This document shows positions 39,142 to 48,451 of a DNA stretch of 64,000 bases, piece after piece. Every line of letters begins with the position of its first letter. Position 1 is the stretch's first letter. The notes beneath the pieces were generated by a model that worked only from the letters and a program-made list of their open reading frames with translations, was not told the origin of the DNA and did no database searches. Source of the DNA: Streptacidiphilus sp. PB12-B1b (lineage in GTDB: Bacteria > Actinomycetota > Actinomycetes > Streptomycetales > Streptomycetaceae); contig NZ_CP048405.1 of assembly GCF_014084125.1 (NCBI RefSeq), forward strand, positions 5,890,001 to 5,954,000, given 5' to 3'. The translations under genes were made by a program, and so were the position numbers.

Positions 39142-39382
39142 GTGGAAAACCCCCACAAAAGTAACGGGACACGCAGGTACGCAAGAGGACGCGCGGGTCT
39201 CATGGGACGGGTCGGGGCGCTCACCCCCATGCAGCGGTACACACGCGGCGATACAACGGAGCGCCCGGACGTGATCTCGGACCCGGCCTATCCTTGCGAA
39301 CCATCCGTCACTCTGGAAGCACACACAGTGAGTTCACCCGAACGAGTGAGATAACCTCAGTTGCCCGGAAAATCACGGCAGT

Positions 39383-40060
39383 TCAGGACAGTCGCCAGTC
39401 AATCGGCTGTGCTCCCTGTCGTACCAGCAGATCATTGGCCCGGCTGAACGGCCGGGAGCCGAAGAAGCCGCGGTCGGCCGACATCGGGCTGGGATGCGCC
39501 GACTCGATGGCGGGGTAGTCGCCCAGCAGCGGGCGCAGGTTGCGGGCGTCCCGCCCCCACAGGATCGCCGCCAGCGGCTTGCCGCGCGCGGCCAGCGCCC
39601 GGATGGCCTGCTCGGTGACGGCCTCCCACCCCTTGCCGCGGTGTGCGGCGGGCTGCCGGGGAGCGGTGGTCAGCGCCCGGTTGAGCAGCAGCACCCCGTG
39701 CCTGGTCCACGGCGTGAGGTCGCCGTTGGCCGGTGCGGGCAGGCCCAGGTCCCGCTGGTACTCCTGGAAGACGTTGACCAGGCTGCCCGGCAGCGGCCGC
39801 ACCTCGGGCGCCACCGCGAAGCTCAGCCCGACCGCGTGGCCCGGTGTCGGGTAGGGGTCCTGACCCATGATCAGCACCCGGACGTCGTCGAAGGGCTGTT
39901 GGAAGGCGCGGAGCACATGAACCCCGGACGGCAGGTAGGTCCGCCCGGCCGCCACCTCCGCCCGCAGGAAGTCGCCCATCGCGGCGATCTGTCCGGCCAC
40001 GGGCTCGAGCGCCTTGGCCCAGCCTGGTTCAACGATCTCACTCAAGGGACGTGCAGCCAT
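39383..40060 (-). CDS. ung: Uracil-DNA glycosylase, family 1
   Basis: 225 aa, family length, from ATG 40060 (GGTGA upstream). It removes uracil from DNA. Motif A is [20 protein letters not shown] (catalytic Asp in GQDPYP, residues ~63-68); then [36 protein letters not shown], and motif [23 protein letters not shown] (catalytic His about residue 188). All essential residues are present. The 241 nt between its stop and the secreted-protein start contain no gene. It is divergent from the rhomboid-like gene. Confidence 0.96.
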   Translation of the reverse strand: MAARPLSEIVEPGWAKALEPVAGQIAAMGDFLRAEVAAGRTYLPSGVHVLRAFQQPFDDVRVLIMGQDPYPTPGHAVGLSFAVAPEVRPLPGSLVNVFQEYQRDLGLPAPANGDLTPWTRHGVLLLNRALTTAPRQPAAHRGKGWEAVTEQAIRALAARGKPLAAILWGRDARNLRPLLGDYPAIESAHPSPMSADRGFFGSRPFSRANDLLVRQGAQPIDWRLS

Positions 40061-40135
40061 AGGCGTCACCCTAATGGACCATGGAGCCTTCCGGGAATCC
40101 ACGACAAAGACTCCCATAGCCGACAGAATGTCCCC

Positions 40136-40879
40136 ATGGTCGCCGAGCACGAGCAGCCGCTGCACCCGCCGGGCGGCCTGTTCCCCACCGTCTGGGCCTA
40201 CGTCCGGCGGGCGCCCGGCACCTACCTGTGGCTGCTGGCCCTGCTGTTCACGACCTTCCTGATGCACCACATCAATCCGGCCTTCACCGACGACTTCCTG
40301 CGCCGCCGCTCCACCAACCTGCACCAGCTGGCGATCGACCCGGTCCGGGTGCTCGCCGCCAGCACGCTGTGGCTGGACGGCGGCAGCTGGTTCGGCTACT
40401 TCGTCCTCTACAACCTGTTCCAGGTGCCGGCCGAACGCTGGCTGGGCACCCTGCGCTGGTTCCTGGTGATCGCCCTCGCGCACGTCGGCGCCACCTACAT
40501 CAGCGAGGGCGCGCTGTACTGGGGCATCCAGCACGGCCGCGCGCCCCACTCCGCCGTCAACACCCTGGACGTGGGCGTCAGTTACGCCCTCGCCGGGGCG
40601 CAGGCGGTGCTGGTGTACCGGATCGCGCCGCCCTGGCGGTACGGCTACCTGGCCGGGCTGCTGCTCTGGTACGGCAGCGCCCTGGTGTCCGGCCGCACCT
40701 TCACCGACGTCGGCCACTTCACCGCCGCGCTGCTCGGCCTGGCCTGCTACCCGCTGACCCGGGGCCGCGGCGGGCCCTGGGATCCGGCGACGCTGCACCC
40801 GCTGGCGTGGCTCCGCGCCCAGCGCAGCCGGCACCGCCGCAACCGCCGGGCCGGGCACGAGCGCAGGCACGGCCGTTGA
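40136..40879 (+). CDS. Rhomboid-like membrane protein
   Basis: 247 aa from ATG 40136. About six hydrophobic segments, e.g. [54 protein letters not shown] and [35 protein letters not shown] is typical of the actinobacterial rhomboid-like group. Residues in rhomboid positions, [11 protein letters not shown] (candidate Ser) and [12 protein letters not shown] (candidate His), suggest the dyad may survive, but the canonical GxSG is altered to GVSY, so protease activity is doubtful. The basic C-terminal tail ([18 protein letters not shown]) should be cytoplasmic. Confidence 0.8.
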   Translation: MVAEHEQPLHPPGGLFPTVWAYVRRAPGTYLWLLALLFTTFLMHHINPAFTDDFLRRRSTNLHQLAIDPVRVLAASTLWLDGGSWFGYFVLYNLFQVPAERWLGTLRWFLVIALAHVGATYISEGALYWGIQHGRAPHSAVNTLDVGVSYALAGAQAVLVYRIAPPWRYGYLAGLLLWYGSALVSGRTFTDVGHFTAALLGLACYPLTRGRGGPWDPATLHPLAWLRAQRSRHRRNRRAGHERRHGR

Positions 40880-40943
40880 ACCGCCCGCCCGGGCCCGCCT
40901 GCACGCGCCCGCACCCACGCACGCACCCGCGCCCGGGCCGCCG

Positions 40944-42032
40944 CTAGGCCACCACCGCGCCGCGCAGCACCACCGCCAGCGGGTCCGCCAGCACCCGGAC
41001 GTCCGCGCGCGGGTCCGAGCCGTAGACCACCAGGTCGGCCGGGGCGCCCTCGGTGAGCCCGGGGCGGCCGAGCCACTCCCGCGCGCCCCAGGTGGCCGCC
41101 GACAGCGCCGCCACCGGCGGCAGCCCGGCCCGGACCAGCTCGGCGACCTCCTGCGCGACCAGCCCGTGCGGCAACGAGCCGCCCGCGTCGGTACCGGTGA
41201 ACACCGGCAGCCCGGCCTCGTACGCCGCCGCCACGGTCGCGTAGCGGCGCCGGTGCAGCTCCCGGATGTGGGCGGCGTAGGCCGGGAACTTGGCCTCGCC
41301 CCGGTCGGCGATCCCGGGGAAGGTACCGATGTTGACCAGCGTCGGCACGATGGCCACCCCGCGTTCGGCGAACAGCGGGATGGTCTCCCCGGTCAGGCCG
41401 GTGGCGTGCTCGATGCAGTCGATCCCGGCGCCGACCAGGTCGGCCAGCGAGTTCTCGCTGAAGCAGTGCGCGGTGACCCTGGCCCCCTCGGCGTGGGCCG
41501 CCGCGATCGCCTCGTCCAGCGCCCAGCGCGGCCAGCAGGGCTCCAGGTCGCCGCTGCCCCGGTCGATCCAGTCGCCGACCAGCTTGACCCAGCCGTCCCC
41601 GCGCCGGGCCTCGGCCCGGACGTAGGCGGCCAGGTCGCCGGGCTCGATCTCGTGCGCGTAGTTGCGGATGTAGCGGCGGGTGCGGGCGATGTGCCGGCCC
41701 GCCCGGATGATCCGCGGCAGGTCGTCGCGGTCGTCCACCCAGCGGGTGTCGGACGGCGATCCGGCGTCGCGCAGCAGCAGCGCGCCCGCGTCCCGGTCGG
41801 TCAGCGCCTGCTTCTCGCTGGTGGCGTCGTCCACCGGGCCGTGGGCGTCCAGGCCGACATGGCAGTGCGCGTCCACCAGCCCGGGCAGCGCCCAGCCGTG
41901 CAGCGTCCGCACCTCCCGCAGACCGGCCGGGCGCTCGAACGACACCCGGCCGCCGACCACCCACAGTTCGTCCCGGACGTCCTCGGGGCCGACCAGCACC
42001 CGGCCCCGGACGTGCAGGGCCTCGCCGCTCAC
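40944..42032 (-). CDS. Amidohydrolase, imidazolonepropionase-like
   Basis: 362 aa; GTG 42032 overlaps the aminopeptidase stop (GTGA), so the pair is coupled. Metal motifs: [14 protein letters not shown] (HxH), [11 protein letters not shown] (Lys region), [15 protein letters not shown] (His), CIEHATGL (His) and [13 protein letters not shown] (Asp). The small beta-sandwich domain is split between the N-terminus ([16 protein letters not shown]) and C-terminus ([17 protein letters not shown]). It belongs to the prolidase or imidazolonepropionase-related subgroup. Substrate unknown; coupling to an aminopeptidase suggests a peptide or amino-acid derivative (inference). Confidence 0.88.
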   Translation of the reverse strand: MSGEALHVRGRVLVGPEDVRDELWVVGGRVSFERPAGLREVRTLHGWALPGLVDAHCHVGLDAHGPVDDATSEKQALTDRDAGALLLRDAGSPSDTRWVDDRDDLPRIIRAGRHIARTRRYIRNYAHEIEPGDLAAYVRAEARRGDGWVKLVGDWIDRGSGDLEPCWPRWALDEAIAAAHAEGARVTAHCFSENSLADLVGAGIDCIEHATGLTGETIPLFAERGVAIVPTLVNIGTFPGIADRGEAKFPAYAAHIRELHRRRYATVAAAYEAGLPVFTGTDAGGSLPHGLVAQEVAELVRAGLPPVAALSAATWGAREWLGRPGLTEGAPADLVVYGSDPRADVRVLADPLAVVLRGAVVA

Positions 42033-44527
42033 CGGGCGGCCCCGCGCACCCGCAGCGCCCGGCGCAGGTCGTCGACCTCGTCCTCGAGCACCCGACGGGT
42101 GGCGGCGGTGAGGTCGTCCCGGCCGAGGCACGCCTCGGCGGCGGCCAGGGTCTGCGGCGTGGCGGCGTAGGCCGGGAAGCCGGCGCGGCCCAGGGCCCGG
42201 GCGATGGCCGGGCCGCGCCGGGAACCGGTGGCGACCACGTCCTCGAAGTAGCGCAGCGGCAGCTCGCCCAGCAGCTCCGCCTGCTCGGGCTGCCACAGGC
42301 CGCGTGCGGTGGCGGCGATGATGTAGGCCGAGGCGTCGCTGTGGAAGAGCAGCTGCCAGGCGGCCTCCTTGGCGTCCGCCTCGGGCAGCGAGGCCCGGCA
42401 GCGGGCCGCGCCGCGCTCGCCGATGGCGCTGGGGTCGCGGACCAGCTCGGCGTCGATCTCGGCGGTGCCGGCCGCGCCCAGCACGCACAGCCGGGCCAGG
42501 ATCTGCCAGCGCAGGTCGGGATCGAGCACCGGGCCGCCGGGCACGGTGTCCTCCGCCCGCCACTGCTGCAGCTCGGCGATCTCGACCGGGGTGTACGTGG
42601 AGTCGATCAGGCCGCGCACGGCCAGCAGCCGCAGCCCGGACTCGTCCGGCCCGCCCTCGGTGCGGCGCAGCAGCGCCCGGCAGACGCCGACGAGCACCGC
42701 CAGCGCGGCGGGCCGCTGCTCCGGAACGGTGTAGCAGTCGGCGACCGTGTCGCGGGCGTAGCCCAGCACGGCCTGGACGATGTGCGAGGACTCCTCGCCG
42801 GGCAGGTGGGCGGCGACCAGCTCCAGGAACTCGGCCGGGTCGATCTCGGCCTCGCGGACCAGGTCCCGGGCGGCGTTCCAGACCACCGCGCGGGCCAGCG
42901 CGTCGGGGACCTCGTTCAGCGAGTCCCTGACGGTCCGCCAGGAGCGCTCGTCGAAGCGGATCTTGACGTAGCTCAGGTCGGTGTCGTTGAGCAGCAGCAG
43001 GGCCGGTTCGGCGGTGCCGGTCTCGCGCCAGCGGTGGACCGGCTCGGCGGGCAGGTCCAGCGGGATCCGGGAGGCGGCGATCAGTCGGCCGTCCGGCGCC
43101 CGGTCGAACTCCCCGGCGGTGATCCGGTGCGGCCGCAGCGTCCCGTCGGCGGAGCTGTGCAGGATGTCGGTGCCCTCGACCCGCAGGGTGTCCACGCCGG
43201 TGGTGCGCAGCCAGCTGGCGGCCCACGCCTGGACGTCCCGGTCGGTGGCCCCGGCCAGCGAGCGCAGCAGGTCGTCCAGGGTGGCGTTGCCGAAGGCGTG
43301 CCGGCGGAAGTGCTCGTTCAGGCCGTTGAGGAAGTCCTCCTCGCCGAGGTAGGCGACCAGCTGCCGCAGCAGCGAGGCGCCCTTGGAGTAGGAGATGCCG
43401 TCGAAGTTCTGCAGGGCCTCGGCGGTGTCGGCGACGTCCTCCGGGGCGACCGGGTGGGTCGAGGGGCGCTGGTCGGCGTCGTAGCCCCAGGCCTTGCGGG
43501 CGCAGGCGAAGCCGGTCCAGACGCCGGTGAAGCGGGTGGCCTCGGAGACGGTCTGGTGGCCGAGGTACTCGGCGAACGCCTCGTTCAGCCACAGGTCGTC
43601 CCACCAGCGCATGGTGACCAGGTCGCCGAACCACATGTGCGCCATCTCGTGCGCGACCACCATGGCGCGCTGCTCGCGCTCGTTCTCGGTGACGGCGGAG
43701 CGGAAGACGAACTCGTCGCGGAAGGTGACGCAGCCGGGGTTCTCCATGGCGCCCGCGTTGAACTCCGGTACGAAGCACTGGTCGTAGGAGTCGAAGGGGA
43801 ATCGGTGCTCGAAGATCCGGTGGTAGTGGTCGAAGCTCTGCCGGGTGAACTGGAGGATCTCGGCCGCGTCGGCGTCCAGGTAGGGTGCCAGCGAGCGGCG
43901 GCAGTGCAGGCCCAGGGGGATGCCGTCGTGCTCGCTGAGCACCGAGTGCAGCGGCCCGGCGACGACCGCCACCAGGTAGCTGCTGATCGGCGGGGTGGGC
44001 GCGAACTCCCAGCGTCCGCCTTCGCGTCGGGCGACGACGCTGTTGCCGACGACGGTCCACTCCTCGGGGGCGGTCACGCTCACCTGGTGGACGGCCTTGA
44101 GGTCGGGCTGGTCGAAGCAGGCGAAGATGCGCGGCCCGTCGTCGAGGAACGCCTGGCTGTAGACGTAGTCCTCGCCGTCGGCGGGGTCGGTGAAGCGGTG
44201 CATGCCCTCGCCGGTGTGCGAGTAGGCCATGTCGGCCTCGATCCGCAGCTCGTTCTCCGCCTCCAGGCCGTCCAGCGGCAGCCGCCCGTCGGCGAGCGCC
44301 GCCGGGTCGAGCTCGCGGCCGTTCAGCCGGGCCGAGCGCAGCACGGACGGCTTGACGTCCACGTAGGTCGCCGCGCCGGGCTCGGTGCAGGCGAAGCTGA
44401 TCACCGTGGTGGAGCCGAAGACCTCGGCCCCCCGGGTGAGGTCCAGATCCACGCTGCTGCTGTGGACGTCCAGGAGGCGGCGGCGGTCAACGGCTTCGGC
44501 GCGCGTCATTGCAGGCATGAGGATCAT
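42029..44527 (-). CDS. pepN: Aminopeptidase N (M1 family zinc peptidase)
   Basis: 832 aa from ATG 44527 (GAGG just upstream). It releases N-terminal residues from peptides in the cytoplasm. Exopeptidase motif FNAGAMENPGCVTF (~255-268); zinc site VVAHEMAHMWFGD with the third ligand in LWLNEAFAEYLG (HExxH-x18-E). ISYSKGASLLRQL provides the catalytic-Tyr region. The C-terminal half is the expected ERAP1-like helical domain. Size and motifs are those of actinobacterial PepN. Confidence 0.96.
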   Translation of the reverse strand: MILMPAMTRAEAVDRRRLLDVHSSSVDLDLTRGAEVFGSTTVISFACTEPGAATYVDVKPSVLRSARLNGRELDPAALADGRLPLDGLEAENELRIEADMAYSHTGEGMHRFTDPADGEDYVYSQAFLDDGPRIFACFDQPDLKAVHQVSVTAPEEWTVVGNSVVARREGGRWEFAPTPPISSYLVAVVAGPLHSVLSEHDGIPLGLHCRRSLAPYLDADAAEILQFTRQSFDHYHRIFEHRFPFDSYDQCFVPEFNAGAMENPGCVTFRDEFVFRSAVTENEREQRAMVVAHEMAHMWFGDLVTMRWWDDLWLNEAFAEYLGHQTVSEATRFTGVWTGFACARKAWGYDADQRPSTHPVAPEDVADTAEALQNFDGISYSKGASLLRQLVAYLGEEDFLNGLNEHFRRHAFGNATLDDLLRSLAGATDRDVQAWAASWLRTTGVDTLRVEGTDILHSSADGTLRPHRITAGEFDRAPDGRLIAASRIPLDLPAEPVHRWRETGTAEPALLLLNDTDLSYVKIRFDERSWRTVRDSLNEVPDALARAVVWNAARDLVREAEIDPAEFLELVAAHLPGEESSHIVQAVLGYARDTVADCYTVPEQRPAALAVLVGVCRALLRRTEGGPDESGLRLLAVRGLIDSTYTPVEIAELQQWRAEDTVPGGPVLDPDLRWQILARLCVLGAAGTAEIDAELVRDPSAIGERGAARCRASLPEADAKEAAWQLLFHSDASAYIIAATARGLWQPEQAELLGELPLRYFEDVVATGSRRGPAIARALGRAGFPAYAATPQTLAAAEACLGRDDLTAATRRVLEDEVDDLRRALRVRGAAR

Positions 44528-44601
44528 GCTGCCTCATCCCCGCCCCCAGCACGAGCACCTTCCCCCACCTCGCCCCGCCCCTGCCCGGCGCACCCGCCCG
44601 G

Positions 44602-46131
44602 CTACCGCTGGAGGGCGCCGTCGAGGCGGCGGGGGATGCCGAGGGGGTTGGCATCGTGGAGCTCCGGCGGGAGCAGCTGCTGGGGGGTGTTCTGGTAGAC
44701 GACCGGGCGCAGCCAGCGGTCGACGGCGGTGCCGCCGACGGAGGTGCCGGTGCCGGTGGTGGCCGGGTAGGGGCCGCCGTGGTGCATGGCGGGGGCGACC
44801 GCGACGCCGGTGGGCCAGCCGCCGAAGAGGATCCGCCCGGCCAGCGGGGTGAGCCGCTCCAGCAGGGCGGCGGCGTCGGGCTCGTCCGGCTCGGCGTGCA
44901 GGGTGGCGGTGAGGTTGCCGCCGAGGCGGGCCAGGACGGCGGCGACCTCGTCCGGGCCCTGGTAGCGGGCGACGACGGTGACCGGGCCGAAGCACTCCTC
45001 CAGCAGCGGCCGGTACTCCGGCTGCGCCAGCAGCGCCGCCGGCAGGCTCAGGTAGCCGGGGCGGACGCCCTGCTCCAGGCCCTCGGCCCGCTGCTCCCCG
45101 GCGGCGACCGGGGTGTCGACGCCGGGCAGGGCGGCGCGTTCGGCGAAGCCCTCGAGGAAGCCGGCGCGCATCCGGGCGTCCAGCAGTGCCCCGGCCGGGG
45201 CCTGTCCGGCGGCTGCGGCCAGGGCCTGCTCCAGCCGGTCCCCGGCCGCTCCGGCGGGGACCAGGACCAGGCCCGGCTTGGTGCAGAACTGGCCCATGCC
45301 GAGGGTGAACGAGCCGCCGAGGCCGGAGCCGATCTCCTCGGCGCGGGCGTCGGCCGCGCGCTCGGTCACCACTACCGGGTTGAGGCTGCCCAGCTCGCCG
45401 TGGAAGGGGATGGGCACCGGCCGGGCGGCGGCCAGGTCGTACAGGGCGCGTCCGCCGGGGATGGAGCCGGTGAAGCCGGCGGCGGCGATCAGCGGGTGCT
45501 GGACCAGGTCCACCCCGGCCTGCCGCCCGTGCACCAGGGCCAGGACGGCGGCGGGCAGGCCGACGCTCTCGGCGGCCTCGCGCAGGGCCTCGGCCGCCAG
45601 CTCGGAGGTCTGCGGGTGGTCCGGGTGGGCCTTGGCGACGACCGGGCACCCGGCGGCCAGGGCGCTGGCGGTGTCGCCGCCGGGGACGCTGAAGGCGAAC
45701 GGGAAGTTGCTGGCGGCGAAGACCGCGACCACGCCCAGCGGGACCTTCCAGCGGCGCAGGTCGGGCCGGGGCGCGGGGGCGGCCTGCGGGTCCGCGTGGT
45801 CGATGACGACGTCGAGGAAGGCGCCCTCGTCCACCGCGTCCGCGAAGGCCCGGAACTGGTAGGCGGCGCGGGCCAGCTCGCCGGTCAGCCGGGGGGTGCC
45901 GAGGGCGGTCTCCCGGTCGGCGGCGGCGATCAGCTCCGGCCCGCGCGCCTCCAGCCGCTCGGCGGCGGCGCGCAGCAGCGCGGCCCGGGCCCGGCGGTCC
46001 GCCAGCGCGGGCAGGGCGATCTGCGCGGCCCGTACCGCGCGGTCGACGGCGTCGGTGGCCGTCTCTACCGTGACGCGTACGGCCGGGGCGCCGCTACGGG
46101 CGTCGACGCTCCACACTGGGACGGTGTTCAC
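44602..46131 (-). CDS. Alpha-ketoglutaric semialdehyde dehydrogenase-like (NADP+)
   Basis: 509 aa from GTG 46131, with GGAGG seven nt upstream. Aldehyde dehydrogenase of the 2,5-dioxovalerate type: VFAASNFPFAFSVPGGDTAS (catalytic Asn), KAHPDHPQTSELAAEAL (NADP Lys), AGFTGSIPGGRALYDLA, FHGELGSLNPVVV (Glu) and GSFTLGMGQFCTKPGLVLVP (Cys about residue 281). This family oxidises alpha-ketoglutaric semialdehyde to alpha-ketoglutarate, the last step of oxidative sugar-acid routes. That agrees with the divergent IclR regulator and the uronate dehydrogenase nearby. Confidence 0.9.
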   Translation of the reverse strand: MNTVPVWSVDARSGAPAVRVTVETATDAVDRAVRAAQIALPALADRRARAALLRAAAERLEARGPELIAAADRETALGTPRLTGELARAAYQFRAFADAVDEGAFLDVVIDHADPQAAPAPRPDLRRWKVPLGVVAVFAASNFPFAFSVPGGDTASALAAGCPVVAKAHPDHPQTSELAAEALREAAESVGLPAAVLALVHGRQAGVDLVQHPLIAAAGFTGSIPGGRALYDLAAARPVPIPFHGELGSLNPVVVTERAADARAEEIGSGLGGSFTLGMGQFCTKPGLVLVPAGAAGDRLEQALAAAAGQAPAGALLDARMRAGFLEGFAERAALPGVDTPVAAGEQRAEGLEQGVRPGYLSLPAALLAQPEYRPLLEECFGPVTVVARYQGPDEVAAVLARLGGNLTATLHAEPDEPDAAALLERLTPLAGRILFGGWPTGVAVAPAMHHGGPYPATTGTGTSVGGTAVDRWLRPVVYQNTPQQLLPPELHDANPLGIPRRLDGALQR

Positions 46132-46154
46132 TGGGCGGCCTCCGCATGCGAGCA

Positions 46155-46190
46155 TTCCATATCCTGAACGCTGTCCATTATGCTGAACGC
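46155..46190. promoter_or_regulatory. Tandem imperfect repeat, probable IclR operator
   Basis: TTCCATATCCTGAACGC (46155-46171) is followed directly by GTCCATTATGCTGAACGC (46173-46190). Each unit is a loose TTC/GAA dyad as seen in IclR-family boxes. The pair sits in the 100-nt divergent region between the semialdehyde dehydrogenase and the IclR gene, where it could control both. Confidence 0.5.
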
Positions 46191-46231
46191 CTCCGACGAT
46201 ACGTCTCCCCGAGAAAAGGGGTCAACCCGCG

Positions 46232-47047
46232 ATGGCCCAGAGCAACCCGCGCACCGCCGCCGACGCGCCCGGAACCCCCGACGCCGGCGGCGCGGGCGGC
46301 GCCCAGGTCAAGTCCGCCGTGCGGACGGTCGAGCTGCTGGAGTACTTCGCCGGGCGCCCCGGCATGCACAGCCTGGCCGAGGTGCAGCAGGCCGTGGGCT
46401 ACCCCAAGAGCAGCCTCTACATGCTGCTGCGCACCCTGGTCGAGCTGGGCTGGGTGGAGACCGACCCCACCGGCACCCGCTACGGCATCGGCGTGCGCGC
46501 CCTGCTGGTCGGCACCTCCTACATCGACGGCGACGAGGTCGTGGCCGCCGCCAGGGCCGCCCTGGACCGGCTGGCCGACGACACCACCGAGACCATCCAC
46601 CTGGCCCGGCTGGACGGCGCGGACGTCATCTACCTGGCCACCCGCCAGTCGCAGCACTACCTGCGGCCCTTCACCCGGGTCGGCCGCAGGCTCCCGGCGC
46701 ACTCCACCTCGCTGGGCAAGGCGCTGCTGGCGACCCACACCGACGACCAGGTCCGGGCCCTGCTGCCGCAGCGGCTGGAGCCGCTGACCGAGCACACCCA
46801 CACCGACCTGGACGCCCTGCTCGCCGACCTGCACGAGATCCGCGAGCGCGGCTACTCCATAGACGCCGAGGAGAACACGGTCGGCCTGCGCTGCTTCGGC
46901 ATCGCCATCCCCTACCGCACCCCCGCGCGCGACGCGGTCAGCTGCTCGGTCCCGGTCGCCCGGCTCACCCCGGGCCGCGAGCAGATGATCCGGGACGCCC
47001 TGTTCGCCGCCCGCGACCGGCTGACCACCGCCACCCGCCACCTGTAG
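46232..47047 (+). CDS. IclR-family transcriptional regulator
   Basis: 271 aa from ATG 46232 with AAGGGG upstream. The N-terminal winged HTH spans about residues 25-90 (KSAVRTVELLEYFAGRPGMH, then YPKSSLYMLLRTLVELGWVE). The C-terminal IclR effector domain is complete: TSYIDGDEVVAAARAALDRL, RVGRRLPAHSTSLGKALLA (conserved HSTSLGKA), GYSIDAEENTVGLRCFGIAIP. It probably senses a sugar acid or keto acid and controls the divergent dehydrogenase and perhaps the uronate dehydrogenase. Confidence 0.93.
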   Translation: MAQSNPRTAADAPGTPDAGGAGGAQVKSAVRTVELLEYFAGRPGMHSLAEVQQAVGYPKSSLYMLLRTLVELGWVETDPTGTRYGIGVRALLVGTSYIDGDEVVAAARAALDRLADDTTETIHLARLDGADVIYLATRQSQHYLRPFTRVGRRLPAHSTSLGKALLATHTDDQVRALLPQRLEPLTEHTHTDLDALLADLHEIRERGYSIDAEENTVGLRCFGIAIPYRTPARDAVSCSVPVARLTPGREQMIRDALFAARDRLTTATRHL

Positions 47048-47058
47048 ACCCGCGTCAG

Positions 47059-47089
47059 CGCCGGGCGCCCCCGGCGTCAGCGCCCGGCG
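47059..47089. terminator. Convergent terminator, 10-bp stem
   Basis: CGCCGGGCGC (47059-47068) pairs perfectly with GCGCCCGGCG (47080-47089), loop 11 nt. It lies between the IclR gene and the convergent 417-aa gene and overlaps the latter's last codons. Confidence 0.6.
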
Positions 47090-48330
47090 GCCCCGGCCAG
47101 GGCCTGCCGCAGTACCACGAGATCCGGGTCCGAGGCCAGGCCGGCGTGGTAGAGCCGCAGCTCGTCGGCGGCGGGCGGGGCGGTGGCGGGGAGCGCCGGG
47201 TCGCCGCCCAGGCCGGAGACCACGGTCAGGTTGGCGGCCAGCCGCCCGCCGGGCCAGGCGGCGGCCAGCTCCGGGAGCGCGTTCCCCAGGCCGTCCGGCC
47301 CGGTGCAGGGCAGGACCAGCCCGTCCGGCGCGGCCGGGCCCCGGCCCAGCCGCGCCACGTCCACGCCGACGTTGGCGCCGACCCGGTGCACGGCCGGGTC
47401 GGCGTGCAGGTACACCCGGAAGCCCTCCCCGGCGGCCGCCCGGACCGCGGAGACGCAGCCGCGCTGCAACTCCAGGGCGCGCGCGGCCCGGTGGTCCAGG
47501 GTGAGCCGGGCGAGGTCGGCGCCCAGCAGTTGCTCCACCGCCGCCCACTCCTCGGCCCTGTCCGCATACCCGCCCGCACCTGCGCTCCCCTGACCGCTCC
47601 CCTGACCGCCCGCCGGACTTCCCGCCGGACCTCCCGCCGGGGTACCGCCGCCGCGCCAGACCGGCTCCAGCGCGGAGCGCACGGCGGCGTCCAGGTCCGG
47701 CGCGCCGGCGTCCGCCCAGGCCGCCGAGCAGACGTCGCAGAAGCACAGCGACATCAGGTACTGCGCCGCGCCGTCCAGCTGCACCCCGCCGGTCTTGTCG
47801 TGCGCGTGCAGGTGGGCCAGGCCGTACCAGCCGCAGGACTCCAGCTCGGCGGCGACCGCCCCGGGCCGCGCCCCGGCCTCGGCGGCCAGCTCGGTGCAGT
47901 AGCGGACCACCTCCGGCCGGGCCGCGCACAGCGCCCACGGGTAGCGGTCGCCGTACGCGTTGCACACCGAGCTGGCCGGGAAGTCGTCCCCCAGGCGGGA
48001 GTTGTGCGCCAGCACCACCCAGCTGGAGACCTCCAGGCCGACGTCGCGCAGCGCCTGGGCCGCCTCGCCCCAGGGGTCGTCGCCGGGCAGCCACTCCTGC
48101 TGGTAGGGCCGCAGGTCGTGGCCGGACCAGCGGGCGCTCGCGGCCGGGTAGTACACCGCCGAGTGCGGCGCGGTGACGATCCGGGTGGCCGGGTGGCGCG
48201 GGGTCAGCGCCCGGGCGCTGTGGTACGCCGAGGCCAGCGTCACGCCGTCCACCCCCAGGTCGCGCAGCCGGGCGGGCGCGGCGGGGTCGCCGAGGACGTC
48301 CCAGGGATAGAGGAAGGCGGAGCTGCGCAA
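47077..48330 (-). CDS. Unknown 417-aa protein of the uronate cluster
   Basis: Starts at TTG 48330 (GAGGAG six nt upstream); no ATG or GTG fits better. No signal peptide or membrane helix. Conserved-looking patches: SAFLYPWDVLGDP, GVDGVTLASAYHSARAL, SSWVVLAHNSRLGDD, ELESCGWYGLAHLHAHDKTG, LMSLCFCDVCSAAW (Cys cluster) and GFRVYLHADPAVHRVGANVGVD. The strand-helix pattern and His/Glu/Asp-rich loops suggest a TIM-barrel hydrolase related to glycosidases (inference). A Gly/Ser-rich linker lies near residues 230-250. Placement between the IclR regulator and uronate dehydrogenase suggests action on a uronide or sugar acid. Confidence 0.72.
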   Translation of the reverse strand: MRSSAFLYPWDVLGDPAAPARLRDLGVDGVTLASAYHSARALTPRHPATRIVTAPHSAVYYPAASARWSGHDLRPYQQEWLPGDDPWGEAAQALRDVGLEVSSWVVLAHNSRLGDDFPASSVCNAYGDRYPWALCAARPEVVRYCTELAAEAGARPGAVAAELESCGWYGLAHLHAHDKTGGVQLDGAAQYLMSLCFCDVCSAAWADAGAPDLDAAVRSALEPVWRGGGTPAGGPAGSPAGGQGSGQGSAGAGGYADRAEEWAAVEQLLGADLARLTLDHRAARALELQRGCVSAVRAAAGEGFRVYLHADPAVHRVGANVGVDVARLGRGPAAPDGLVLPCTGPDGLGNALPELAAAWPGGRLAANLTVVSGLGGDPALPATAPPAADELRLYHAGLASDPDLVVLRQALAGAAGR

Positions 48331-48353
48331 GGGGTACTCCTCGGGGGCGGCTG

Positions 48354-48412
48354 TTGACGGTCCGACGTGGCGCTCCTAGGCTAGCCATATATGTGAATAG
48401 CATCCACATTCA
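48354..48412 (+). promoter_or_regulatory. Promoter and operator-like dyad upstream of uronate dehydrogenase
   Basis: TTGACG (48354-48359), 17-nt spacer, TAGGCT (48377-48382): the best housekeeping-type promoter in the window. The predicted start is near 48389. A dyad TGAAT-N9-ATTCA (48394-48412) lies just downstream and could act as a roadblock operator. The region also serves the divergent 417-aa gene. Confidence 0.65.
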
Positions 48413-48451
48413 TGACAGCTCTTTTCTGCTCTCTCCCGCCTGGGGGCACGC

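Noticed and set aside
40880-40943. GC-rich palindromic bases between the rhomboid-like and amidohydrolase genes as a terminator
   Set aside because: CCCGGGC-type palindromes are present, but I could not build a single stable stem with a sensible loop.
40944-44060. 1038-aa minus-strand frame extending the amidohydrolase upstream
   Set aside because: The extension is an out-of-frame reading of aminopeptidase N; the real start is GTG 42032 overlapping the pepN stop.
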